DNA of 29,715 nucleotides from JAFCEV01 sp964473005. Lineage in GTDB: Archaea; Nanobdellota; Nanobdellia; Pacearchaeales; GW2011-AR1. Location: assembly GCA_964473005.1 (NCBI GenBank), contig CAYYME010000003.1, positions 1 through 29,715 on the forward strand, written 5' to 3'. Positions 1 to 6,479 of the stretch are shown piece by piece (positions within the stretch are counted from its first letter, which is position 1; every line of letters begins with the position of its first letter). The position numbers and the translations under genes are program-made. The notes beneath the pieces were generated by a model. It had not been told where the DNA came from and did not search any database. It saw only the letters and a program-made list of their open reading frames with translations.

Positions 1-86
1 CCGGGGATTTTTCTTAATTCTTGAGTGTAAATTCATCTTTAAAAAGAATTTTGTTTAGTACAAATTTTATCAAAAGGAGGTATAAA

Positions 87-164
87 ATGGCTGAAGACGA
101 CTATGAAGATTATGAAGATGAAGAAGAGAGTGATGAAGAGGAAGGCGGTGATGAAGGGGAATAA
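87..164 (+). CDS. acidic 25-residue micro-ORF with strong RBS
   Basis: The ATG is preceded by AAAAGGAGGT (72-81), the best Shine-Dalgarno type in the window, with 6 nt between GGAGG and the start. The 25-residue product begins MAEDDYEDYEDEEES and is almost wholly Asp, Glu, Gly and Tyr, with no hydrophobic segment. A TATA-like TTTAAAAA at 38-45 would put transcription start near 68. A T-rich run follows the stop. No family is recognised. It could be a small acidic protein that interacts with basic or nucleic-acid-binding partners, or a leader peptide. The RBS and position argue for translation; the low complexity keeps confidence moderate. The frame stays open upstream to about position 18, but the RBS favours ATG 87. 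Confidence 0.55.
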   Translation: MAEDDYEDYEDEEESDEEEGGDEGE

Positions 165-199
165 ATTTTTATTTTTTATTTCTTTTTTTATTTTATTGG
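165..199 (+). terminator. U-rich terminator after the acidic micro-ORF
   Basis: Directly after the TAA lie several runs of 5-7 T separated by single A or C bases. Archaeal termination commonly needs only such T tracts on the non-template strand. No stem-loop is needed or obvious here. The next gene has its own TATA-like box at 205-212. Confidence 0.5.
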
Positions 200-233
200 T
201 TAGGTTTTTAAATTAAAGTTTGTTTGGGAGGGT

Positions 234-1400
234 ATGAAAGATTTCGTATTACCTGATTATAAAGGAGGAAGCATAGTGAATTTAATGAGTTCTATTGCAA
301 AATCTCTTGGAGTAAAAAATCCTTATCCTCTTCTAAAGATATTACATCCTAAAAAATTAAAAAATGTAAAAAACATAACTCTTTTAATTATTGATGGAAT
401 GGGTTTTGAATATTTAGAAAAAAAGAAGAAATCTATACTAAAGGATAATTTAGTAGGTTCTATGACCTCTGTTTTTTTACCAACAACTGCTTGTGCAATT
501 CCTACTTTTTTAACAGGTGTTGCACCACAACAACATGCATTTACAGGGTGGTTTATGTATCTGAAAGAAATAGGGATTGTTTCTAAAATACTACCTTTTA
601 CCCCTAAAATTGGTGGGCCTGCGTTTAGTAAGCAAGGAGTAGAGATGAAGAATATTTTTAGAGAAGAAGCTTTTTCCAATAAAATAAAAATAAAGAATTT
701 TATAATAAATCATAAAGAAATTGCATATTCCGACTTTTCAAAAGTAACGTCTAAAAAAGCAAAAATTTTAGCTTATAAGACCTTGAATGGATTTTTTATG
801 CAAATTAAAAAAGCCATAAAATCTAGTAATAGAAGAAAATATATTTACTCTTACTGGCCAGAGTTTGATACTATTAATCATAAATATGGGACGGATCATA
901 AAAAAACATCAAAACATTTCATAGAAATAGAAAAGAAATTAGTAAATTTTATCAAAAGTATAAAAGATACGAATACTCTTTTAATTATAACTGCAGATCA
1001 TGGTTTTAAAAATACTCCTTTTGAGAAGGTTATTAGATTAGAAGACCATCCAAAAATGGAAGAATGTTTGGTTCTTCCCTTATGTGGAGAAGGAAGAGTT
1101 GCTTATTGTTATGTGCATCCTAGAAAAACTAGGCAGTTTGAAAATTATGTAAAGAAAAAGATGAACAAATATTGTCATATATTTAAAAGCAAAGACCTTA
1201 TAGATAAAAAATATTTTGGTATGTTTAAACCAAATCCAAAACTTTTAGATAGGGTTGGGGACTATATCTTGGTTTTTAAGAAGGATCATTATATTACAGA
1301 TAAGATTAAAAAAGGCATGAAACAAGATTTAAATGTTGGGCACCATGGGGGAGTTAGCAAGCAAGAAATGATTGTTCCATTGGTACTAATAAATTGCTAA
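234..1400 (+). CDS. alkaline-phosphatase-superfamily phosphodiesterase/nucleotide pyrophosphatase-like hydrolase
   Basis: This 388-residue cytosolic protein has the metal-ligand pattern of the type I phosphodiesterase/NPP branch of the alkaline phosphatase superfamily: IDGMG (D54), LPTTAC (nucleophile T84 or T85), a D...H pair at D212/H216 in EFDTINHKYG, ADHGF (D255, H256) and GHHGG (H370/H371). It should hydrolyse a phosphate mono- or diester with two metal ions; the substrate cannot be told. No signal peptide or membrane segment is seen. ATG 234 lies 25 nt after the centre of a TATA-like box (205-212). A GGGAGGG (226-232) abuts the ATG too closely for a classical RBS. Its codons are more A/T-ending than those of the MBL gene that follows, and it has its own promoter. 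Confidence 0.85.
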   Translation: MKDFVLPDYKGGSIVNLMSSIAKSLGVKNPYPLLKILHPKKLKNVKNITLLIIDGMGFEYLEKKKKSILKDNLVGSMTSVFLPTTACAIPTFLTGVAPQQHAFTGWFMYLKEIGIVSKILPFTPKIGGPAFSKQGVEMKNIFREEAFSNKIKIKNFIINHKEIAYSDFSKVTSKKAKILAYKTLNGFFMQIKKAIKSSNRRKYIYSYWPEFDTINHKYGTDHKKTSKHFIEIEKKLVNFIKSIKDTNTLLIITADHGFKNTPFEKVIRLEDHPKMEECLVLPLCGEGRVAYCYVHPRKTRQFENYVKKKMNKYCHIFKSKDLIDKKYFGMFKPNPKLLDRVGDYILVFKKDHYITDKIKKGMKQDLNVGHHGGVSKQEMIVPLVLINC

Positions 1401-1466
1401 GTTAAAAAAATTAAGATTAAAATTCATTAAATAAAACTTTAAAAAATAAAGGTTCTTTGGATTCTT

Positions 1467-2132
1467 ATGAATATACATGGAATAGAGATTAAATGGCTTG
1501 GGCATGCAGGGTTTTTGATTAAAAATTCCAAATCAATCTACATTGACCCTTACAATATCAAAGAGGGACTGGAAAAAGCAGATATAATTCTGCTGACGCA
1601 CAGCCATTATGACCACTGCAGTGTTGCTGATATAGGGAAACTTATTCAGGAAGGGACAATTATTGTTGCCCCTGCTGACTGCCAGAGCAAAATAACAAAA
1701 TTTGATGTGCCTGTTGAAATGGAAATTGCAGAGCCAGGGCAGGAGATGGAATTTGGAGAGATTAAGATTTCTGTTATGCCTGCTTACAATACTGACAAGC
1801 ATTTTCATCAGAAAGACGAGGGCTGGGTGGGGTATCTTGTAAAAATGAGCAATGCCCTGATTTATCATGCAGGAGATACAGATGTTATCCCTGAAATGCA
1901 AAAACTTACAGGGTATAATCAGCCTGGAAAAGAATTTGTTGCTTTGCTTCCTGTCGGCGGAAGATTTACAATGAGCGTTGAGGAAGCTGTTGAAGCAGCA
2001 AAAATAATCAAGCCGACTTTGGCAATTCCAATGCATTATGGGAGTGTTGTCGGAACAGAAGAAGATGCAAAAGAATTTGTGGAATTGTGCAAAGATGATG
2101 GGATTAAAGCGATGGTTCTGGAAAAAGAGTGA
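1467..2132 (+). CDS. UPF0173-type metallo-beta-lactamase-fold metal-dependent hydrolase
   Basis: The 221-residue protein carries the MBL-fold hallmarks: THSHYDH at 44-50 (H45, H47, D49, H50), AGDTD with D137, and IPMHYG with H190. The compact layout, with no extra domains and ending just after the MHYG motif, matches the UPF0173/YtkL-like family of predicted Zn-dependent hydrolases, whose substrate is unknown. It is cytosolic. There is no good RBS before ATG 1467; a weak TTTAAAAAATA lies at 1438-1448. Codon choice is richer in G/C-ending codons than in the flanking genes. Family confidence is high, function is unassigned. Confidence 0.88.
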   Translation: MNIHGIEIKWLGHAGFLIKNSKSIYIDPYNIKEGLEKADIILLTHSHYDHCSVADIGKLIQEGTIIVAPADCQSKITKFDVPVEMEIAEPGQEMEFGEIKISVMPAYNTDKHFHQKDEGWVGYLVKMSNALIYHAGDTDVIPEMQKLTGYNQPGKEFVALLPVGGRFTMSVEEAVEAAKIIKPTLAIPMHYGSVVGTEEDAKEFVELCKDDGIKAMVLEKE

Positions 2133-2172
2133 AATTAGGAAATTTTATAAATAAGTTTTTGTTGTTTATTTT

Positions 2173-2583
2173 ATGGCATTAAAAACAATTATCTGTATTG
2201 GTTTATTATCCTCTATCCTTGGATTTATAATTGGTTCTTTCTTTTTAATGATTGTTGCTAAACTTTTCAAGCATCAGGGAGATGTTTTTCCTCCAGCACT
2301 TAAAGCAACTTTTTATGTTTCTTTGCTTTCTTTTATTCTTACAATTATTATAAATTCATTTGCTACTTTTCCTTTTATTCTATCCCTTATTTTAATATTG
2401 GGAGCCATAATCTTTTCAATGTGGATGATTAAGAAGTTTTTTATTGTAACTTGGGGGAAAGCAATTGGAATGTGGTTTGTAATGCTGGCGCTTTTAATTG
2501 GGTTGGCTTTGATTATTGTAATTATTAGCTGGATTGCTGTGGGGGATATTATTAATTCTTTGGAAAGTATAACCTTAGGATAG
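2173..2583 (+). CDS. small polytopic membrane protein, unknown
   Basis: The 136-residue product is mostly hydrophobic, with about four membrane segments at residues 5-28, 46-64, 66-88 and 96-124, and a Lys/His-containing loop (LFKHQGDVFPPALK) after the first. No catalytic motif or family is recognised. A TATA box TTTATAAATA (2144-2153) is centred about 25 nt before ATG 2173, which supports a leaderless monocistronic transcript. A T run and an 8-bp inverted repeat (2599-2606 / 2619-2626) follow the stop. Confidence 0.75.
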   Translation: MALKTIICIGLLSSILGFIIGSFFLMIVAKLFKHQGDVFPPALKATFYVSLLSFILTIIINSFATFPFILSLILILGAIIFSMWMIKKFFIVTWGKAIGMWFVMLALLIGLALIIVIISWIAVGDIINSLESITLG

Positions 2584-2626
2584 TTTTTATCTTATTTTTT
2601 TTCTAAAATAACTATCTATTAGAAAA
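2584..2626 (+). terminator. T run plus stem-loop after the membrane protein gene
   Basis: After the stop comes a pyrimidine-rich run with eight consecutive T (2595-2602). TTTTCTAA (2599-2606) can pair with TTAGAAAA (2619-2626), an 8-bp stem with a 12-nt loop. The T run alone would suffice for archaeal termination. Confidence 0.45.
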
Positions 2627-2649
2627 CAATAATATATTTAAATAAAAAA

Positions 2650-2714
2650 TGCCTCACTTTTTTAATATTAATTCAAACATCAACTAGATTAAATTAATAT
2701 TCGTTGGTGAGGCA
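2650..2714. repeat. 65-nt two-part inverted repeat upstream of ftsZ
   Basis: TGCCTCAC (2650-2657) pairs with GTGAGGCA (2707-2714), and AATATTAATT (2664-2673) pairs with AATTAATATT (2692-2701). An asymmetric 6/5-nt internal loop separates the two stems and an 18-nt loop closes the structure. It holds no ORF with support and lies between the previous gene's terminator and the ftsZ TATA box. It may be a structured RNA, a protein-binding palindrome, or a small mobile-element remnant. Confidence 0.6.
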
Positions 2715-2746
2715 CTCTTTCTTCAATACTAAATAGAACTTTGCGA

Positions 2747-2823
2747 AATATATAAACTTTTCGTAAAGATGTTTCCGAATCCTGTTTTACAGGATTATAT
2801 AAAAATACAAGGAGGTAAAAAAA
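2747..2823 (+). promoter_or_regulatory. ftsZ promoter, leader hairpin and Shine-Dalgarno
   Basis: A TATA box ATATATAA (2749-2756) predicts transcription start near 2778. AATCCTG (2778-2784) and CAGGATT (2790-2796) form a perfect 7-bp stem with a 5-nt loop, so the hairpin would sit at the very 5' end of the leader. A strong AAGGAGGT (2809-2816) lies 7 nt before ATG 2824. A second TATA-like ATTATATAA overlaps the 3' edge of the hairpin, centred 26 nt from the ATG; if used, the transcript would be leaderless and the RBS wasted. The first arrangement is therefore preferred. Confidence 0.6.
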
Positions 2824-3903
2824 ATGGTGTTGGATTTTGCACAAGAGGCTATAAAAAACACAGAAACACACAGCATCAATTTTGATGAACTGAAAGCAGG
2901 AAAAGCAAACATTAAAGTTATTGGGGTTGGTGGTATGGGCTGCAATGCAGTTACATGGCTCTTTCACAAAGGAATCAACGGCGCTACTGTTTATGCATCA
3001 AACACAGACGCTCTTCATTTGAGTGTTACAAAAGCCGACGAAAAAATCCTTATTGGTAAGGAATTAACAAGAGGATTAGGATGCGGCGGAGCACCGAGAA
3101 AAGGAAGAGAGGCTGCGAAAGAAGCAATCGTTGACATAAAGAAAGCTATTGGAAATGCAGACATGGTTTTTGTCATCGCAGGATTGGGTGGCGGAACAGG
3201 AACAGGAGCTGCACCTGTAATTGCCCAGCTTGCCAAGGAAACTGGAGCTGTAGTTATTGCTGTTGTAACCATGCCTTTTGAATCAGAAAAAGCAAGAATT
3301 GACAAAGCTGAATTCGGGCTTCAGGAACTTAGGGAGGTATCAGACACATGCATTGTTCTTGATAACAACAGACTTGTCGATATTGCAGGACAATTGCCTA
3401 TTGAACAGGCTTTCGCAGTCGCGAATGAGCTTGTGAGCACTATGGTTAAGGGAATTGTTGAGACTATCACACTTCCGAGTTTAATTAATCTAGATTATGC
3501 AGACGTTTCAGCAGTTATGAAAGACGGTGGTGTTTCAGTAATAGGAATCGGCGAAGCAGACACACAGGACCGTGTTATGGAAGCAGTAAAGCAAGCACTT
3601 ACACATCCTCTACTTGACGTGGATTACAGAGGTGCGAGCGGCGCTTTGATACATATTACTTGTGGACCTGACTTAAAGCTTGAAGAGTTCGATGTTATAG
3701 GGAGAACTGTTTCTGAAAATCTCAATCCAGAAGCACAGGTTATTATCGGAGCCAGAATCAGTAAAGATTTTATTGGCAAGGTAAGGGTAATAACAATAAT
3801 GACAGGAGTTTCATCTCCTTATGTGCTTGGAAAGAGCGTGGAAGATAATAAGCTTCCTGCGTCTAAAGAACTATCTGATTTAGGCATAGAAGTCTGGAGA
3901 TAG
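2824..3903 (+). CDS. ftsZ: cell division GTPase FtsZ
   Basis: This 359-residue tubulin-like GTPase forms the cytokinetic ring. The sequence shows the Rossmann-type start IKVIGVGGMGCNAV (30-43), the tubulin signature GGGTGTG (122-128), and the T7 catalytic loop NLDYAD with N222, D224 and D227. The length is normal for archaeal FtsZ with a short C-terminal tail, and the last residues LGIEVWR form a compact hydrophobic end of the kind used as a partner-binding peptide (SepF in other archaea; inference here). I cannot say whether it is FtsZ1 or FtsZ2. Its start is fixed by a strong RBS. It appears monocistronic, with palindromes and T runs following. Confidence 0.97.
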   Translation: MVLDFAQEAIKNTETHSINFDELKAGKANIKVIGVGGMGCNAVTWLFHKGINGATVYASNTDALHLSVTKADEKILIGKELTRGLGCGGAPRKGREAAKEAIVDIKKAIGNADMVFVIAGLGGGTGTGAAPVIAQLAKETGAVVIAVVTMPFESEKARIDKAEFGLQELREVSDTCIVLDNNRLVDIAGQLPIEQAFAVANELVSTMVKGIVETITLPSLINLDYADVSAVMKDGGVSVIGIGEADTQDRVMEAVKQALTHPLLDVDYRGASGALIHITCGPDLKLEEFDVIGRTVSENLNPEAQVIIGARISKDFIGKVRVITIMTGVSSPYVLGKSVEDNKLPASKELSDLGIEVWR

Positions 3904-3914
3904 CTTCCTCAAAA

Positions 3915-4006
3915 CGCTGAACAGCGATTTTTTAAATGCCTCCGATGAAAATCGCGGGGCAAATTTTATTTTATTCAAACCTGGGAGAAATCCTCAGGGA
4001 TTTTTT
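3915..4006 (+). terminator. ftsZ 3' region: nested inverted repeats, a repeated element and a T run
   Basis: Three structures follow the ftsZ stop. CGCTG-AA-CAGCG occupies 3915-3926. GCGATTTT (3924-3931) pairs with AAAATCGC (3948-3955), and inside that element CGAT-GAAA-ATCG can form a GNRA-type tetraloop. CCTGGG.../...CCTCAGG (3980-3998) is followed by TTTTTT (4001-4006), a plausible terminator. The 30-nt stretch 3926-3955 recurs upstream of the RPA-like gene at 9040-9070. Confidence 0.5.
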
Positions 4007-4064
4007 ATTATAATATACTTCTTATCATAATAATCTTTAAATATCCCTAATATTGAGTAGAGAA

Positions 4065-4385
4065 ATGAAGAATAAAAAAATAGTTCTTGAAAAAAAGAAA
4101 AAAGATATTTATGAACTATCTATTCAGGGGGAGACAGCTCCAAATTCTGTCTCTCTTCAGTCTGAAATACGTAAATCTGAAGAAAAGCCAATAGAGGGAC
4201 ATTATCTAATTGAAGAATATAATTATTTAGGAGGAGGAGATGGGGGTTGGGATAGTTATACTGAATATATAGGTGTGGCTCATGGAAAAAAGGAATTATC
4301 TTCAAGAATATATCAGTGTGCAGTTAAGCAAGGGAAGAAATTAGCAAGGAAATTAGAAGCCCAATTTATTGATAAAACAAATTAA
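4065..4385 (+). CDS. hypothetical protein, 106 aa
   Basis: No family is recognised. The product is hydrophilic, with a Lys-rich N-terminus (MKNKKIVLEKKKK), a Gly/Tyr-rich centre (EYNYLGGGDGGWDSYTEYIG, about residues 52-71) and a basic C-terminal helix. A TATA box TTTAAATA (4037-4044) is centred about 25 nt before ATG 4065, so I place the start there rather than at the in-frame TTG 4053. It stands alone on the plus strand, opposite the nitroreductase that ends at 4420. It is AT-rich and probably lineage-specific. Confidence 0.6.
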   Translation: MKNKKIVLEKKKKDIYELSIQGETAPNSVSLQSEIRKSEEKPIEGHYLIEEYNYLGGGDGGWDSYTEYIGVAHGKKELSSRIYQCAVKQGKKLARKLEAQFIDKTN

Positions 4386-4419
4386 TCCTGGATTATGTTG
4401 TTCTTAATTATCACTTGTT

Positions 4420-5019
4420 TTATTCTTCTGATTTTTTTGTTTTTTCTTCTGAGAAACCAGCCCACCTACCTTCAATCTTTTTTGGCTCTTTCATCTTTTT
4501 GTTTTTGTAAATGTTAAAATATAATATACTATCCATACTCACTCTGGCTTTTGCAGAAGGTTTTTTTATTCCATAACCTATAGGAAACACTGCTTCAACA
4601 TTTATTTCATCCGGGATTTTTAATTCTGCTTTAATCTGCTCGTCGACAAAATGTCCCACCCAGCATGTTGAGAGTCCTGCTTCCTCCAGTTTAAGCAGGA
4701 AATTCTGAATTGCTGCTCCTGCCTGCTGCCTGCTGTATTTTTCTCCTCTTTTTCCGTATGCATTCACTGTTCGTTCAGGATTTGAGCATACAACAACAAC
4801 ATACTTTGCCTGAAGTATAAAGTCCTGCTGTGCGGCTTTTGCAATCTTCTCAATTTTGTCCCTGTCATCCACAAGAATAATTTTCAGAGTGAAATTCTCC
4901 CCTGCCATCGGAGCAAATCTCATGCCATCTATGCATTCTATGATTTCTCTCCAGTCAGGCTCTTTGCTTTTGAATTTTCTGACACTTCTTCTTGATTTTA
5001 TTGCAGTGTCTAATTCCAT
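4420..5019 (-). CDS. nitroreductase-family FMN oxidoreductase
   Basis: The 199-residue protein starts with the family's hallmark RRSVRKF (9-15), which contacts FMN phosphate, followed by a variant of the xAPxxxN segment (MRFAPMAGENF). AGLSTCWVGHF and VEAVFPIGYG in the second half are typical of the fold. Such enzymes reduce nitro groups, quinones or flavins with NAD(P)H as homodimers; the real substrate is unknown. The C-terminal 35 residues are Lys/Glu-rich and beyond the usual core. No partner gene is adjacent; tRNA-Asn lies just upstream on the same strand. Confidence 0.88.
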   Translation of the reverse strand: MELDTAIKSRRSVRKFKSKEPDWREIIECIDGMRFAPMAGENFTLKIILVDDRDKIEKIAKAAQQDFILQAKYVVVVCSNPERTVNAYGKRGEKYSRQQAGAAIQNFLLKLEEAGLSTCWVGHFVDEQIKAELKIPDEINVEAVFPIGYGIKKPSAKARVSMDSILYFNIYKNKKMKEPKKIEGRWAGFSEEKTKKSEE

Positions 5020-5070
5020 AATTAAATCTGGAAACCTGTCTATATAAATTTTAGGTTTTAATTTTTATTA

Positions 5071-5197
5071 CGTCCTGGGTAGGACTCGAACCTACGACCC
5101 CATGGTATCTGCAATTTCCATGCTAAAGCAGGACTCCAAAGCCACGCAGTGCTTTGTCGTAACAGCCATGTGCTCTAACCGACTGAGCTACCAGGAC
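5071..5197 (-). tRNA. tRNA-Asn(GUU) with 53-nt intron
   Basis: Read on the minus strand, the acceptor stem GTCCTGG/CCAGGAC, D stem GCTC/GAGC, anticodon stem CATGG/CCATG and T arm GTAGG-TTCGAGT-CCTAC are complete. The discriminator is G and CCA is not encoded. The joined anticodon loop is CTGTTAA, with anticodon GTT. An intron at 5107-5159 interrupts the loop between positions 37 and 38, the canonical archaeal site. CTGT/GCAG forms the central 4-bp helix with 3-nt bulges (TA|C and AT|A) on both sides, cut between bulge bases 2 and 3: a bulge-helix-bulge. A TATA box TTTAAATA (minus strand, 5227-5220) lies about 26 nt upstream. The mature length is 74 nt. Confidence 0.95.
5107..5159 (-). other. 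tRNA-Asn intron (37/38)
   Basis: The 53-nt insertion begins CGACAAAGC and ends GCAGAT. Within it CAAAGC can pair with GCTTTG, giving an internal hairpin. It is too short to encode a homing endonuclease. The boundaries come from restoring a normal 7-nt anticodon loop and from the bulge-helix-bulge pairing. Confidence 0.88.
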
Positions 5198-5416
5198 ATA
5201 AAACCAGAAATTGAATTTTGTATTTAAAGGTTTTTGTTTGAATTTTTAGTCAATTCCCTCCCGCCAACCCTTAAAAATTAGATAGGATATAGTTAAATAT
5301 AATCCAATCTTTCATTAATAAGTTTATATTAATCAGACTGAAAATTTCAGAGAAATTTTCGTCAACTTCCGTGAATACAAATTCGCTTTGTGCGAGGCGA
5401 AGCGAGCGAGTATAGG
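5198..5416. other. intergenic region: tRNA promoter, GC-rich motif and stem-loops after the KH gene
   Basis: From the tRNA side this holds the TATA box of tRNA-Asn (5220-5227), a C-rich motif CCCTCCCGCC (5256-5265) that recurs at 15217-15226, and an AT-rich stretch. A perfect 9-bp stem GAAAATTTC/GAAATTTTC (5340-5348 / 5352-5360, loop AGA) follows. Last is a GCGAG-rich segment (5383-5410) in which TCGCTT (5383-5388) can pair with AAGCGA (5400-5405). The stem-loops lie just past the stop of the minus-strand KH gene and probably mark its 3' end. No ORF is supported. Confidence 0.5.
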
Positions 5417-5929
5417 TTATTCCTTCTTTTTTTCTTTCAGCCCCAAATCCAAAACAGGCTTAATCTGGTGCTTTTCAAGATAAGAATAAACATTAGACTG
5501 CTTTGCTCCGCGGATTATAGAGATTATTGCTTCCTGTGCATTTTCAATGCATTCAGAAGGGCCAATAATGCCGACATGGTTGTCTCTCAGTTCAAAATTA
5601 CATTTTGTGAGATGGTATAATGTTTTCTTGGTTTTTCCGCTTTTTCCGATGATTCTCGCCCTTATTCTTTCCAAATCTTTTCTGTTTGTGTAATCTTTTA
5701 TATTTAGTATTTCAAAAAGACAATCCTCTTCTTTCATAAGAATTGCAGAAGAAAAAGGGAATCCAAAATTTATGGCATCAATCACTTTTTCCGCAATATA
5801 TTCTTCTTCGGGATTTCCATCTATGCTAATTTCTTTTCCTCTGTTGGTTATTTTTATATTTAAATTTTCCTCAAGTTTTTTCCTGTTTTTCAGAATTCGT
5901 GCGAAATTTTCACAAATAAGGATTTTCAT
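5417..5929 (-). CDS. archaeal Pno1/Dim2-like KH-domain RNA-binding protein
   Basis: The 170-residue protein has a divergent N-terminal KH-like half and a clear second KH domain with the GxxG-type loop RIIGKSGKTKKTL (about 93-105), continuing CNFELRDNHVGIIGPSE and a final helix. This arrangement and length match the archaeal relatives of Pno1/Dim2 and Krr1, which bind the 3' end of small-subunit rRNA during ribosome assembly; the role is inferred from the family. Its ATG overlaps the stop of the upstream Nudix gene (ATGA, 5926-5929), so translation is probably coupled. A Lys/Glu tail (LKEKKKE) ends the protein. Confidence 0.87.
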   Translation of the reverse strand: MKILICENFARILKNRKKLEENLNIKITNRGKEISIDGNPEEEYIAEKVIDAINFGFPFSSAILMKEEDCLFEILNIKDYTNRKDLERIRARIIGKSGKTKKTLYHLTKCNFELRDNHVGIIGPSECIENAQEAIISIIRGAKQSNVYSYLEKHQIKPVLDLGLKEKKKE

Positions 5930-6375
5930 TTTATTATTTCCTCATTTTCAAGTATTTTTTTATGAGAATAAGCAAGTTTCATTTTTCTTATTTCTCTTGG
6001 TTTAAACCATTTTACTTTTGAGGTTTCATCTCTTGCTTTTGGTGTTCCTTTTATCTTACAATAAACTGGAATATTTAAACTTTGAAAAGGACATTCTTTT
6101 ACGGGCATTTGCATAAAAGCTTTTCCGTATCTTATAATCATTGAATCTACCCCTATTTCTTCTTTAATTTCTCTTTTTATTGCTGATTCAATCGTTTCCC
6201 CATATTCAGCGATGCCTCCTGGAAGCCCCCACAGATTAGAATAATAAATCATTTTATTGCTTCTTTTTCCAAGAAGTATCTCTCCTTTTGAATTTTTTAT
6301 TATTGCAGGAATTCCAACCATCACTTTTCTTTTGGGAAATATTTTTAGAACAAATCTTAAAATCTCTTTTTTCAT
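5926..6375 (-). CDS. Nudix hydrolase
   Basis: A complete Nudix box spans residues 54-76: G-x5-E60-x7-R68-E69-x2-E72-E73-x-G75-V, preceded by LWGLPGG. The 149-residue length is typical for a single-domain Nudix enzyme hydrolysing a nucleoside diphosphate linked to another moiety. The substrate cannot be told. The start is internally consistent: a TATA-like TATAATATATT lies about 25 nt before the ATG. It is first in a two-gene unit with the KH protein, joined by a 4-nt ATGA overlap, so a link to RNA or nucleotide quality control is possible but unproved. Confidence 0.9.
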   Translation of the reverse strand: MKKEILRFVLKIFPKRKVMVGIPAIIKNSKGEILLGKRSNKMIYYSNLWGLPGGIAEYGETIESAIKREIKEEIGVDSMIIRYGKAFMQMPVKECPFQSLNIPVYCKIKGTPKARDETSKVKWFKPREIRKMKLAYSHKKILENEEIIK

Positions 6376-6479
6376 GTTTTAAAAAAGGAAATAATATATT
6401 ATAAGTTTTTGGTTATAATAATCTTTATAAATAGTTCAAATCTGAAAGCTCTAGGGTAGAATATTACAAATTAAGTATT

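Noticed and set aside
1533..2036. A 167-codon open frame on the minus strand opposite the MBL hydrolase
   Set aside because: The opposite frame has a full set of MBL motifs; this one is a Cys/Phe-rich shadow.
2689..2967. Minus-strand open frame across the ftsZ promoter and start
   Set aside because: It would cover the ftsZ TATA box, RBS and the N-terminal coding region; no supporting signals.
5071..5197. Reading the tRNA at this locus as intronless with a long variable arm
   Set aside because: The anticodon stem CATGG/CCATG closes properly only when 53 nt are removed at 37/38, and a BHB is present.
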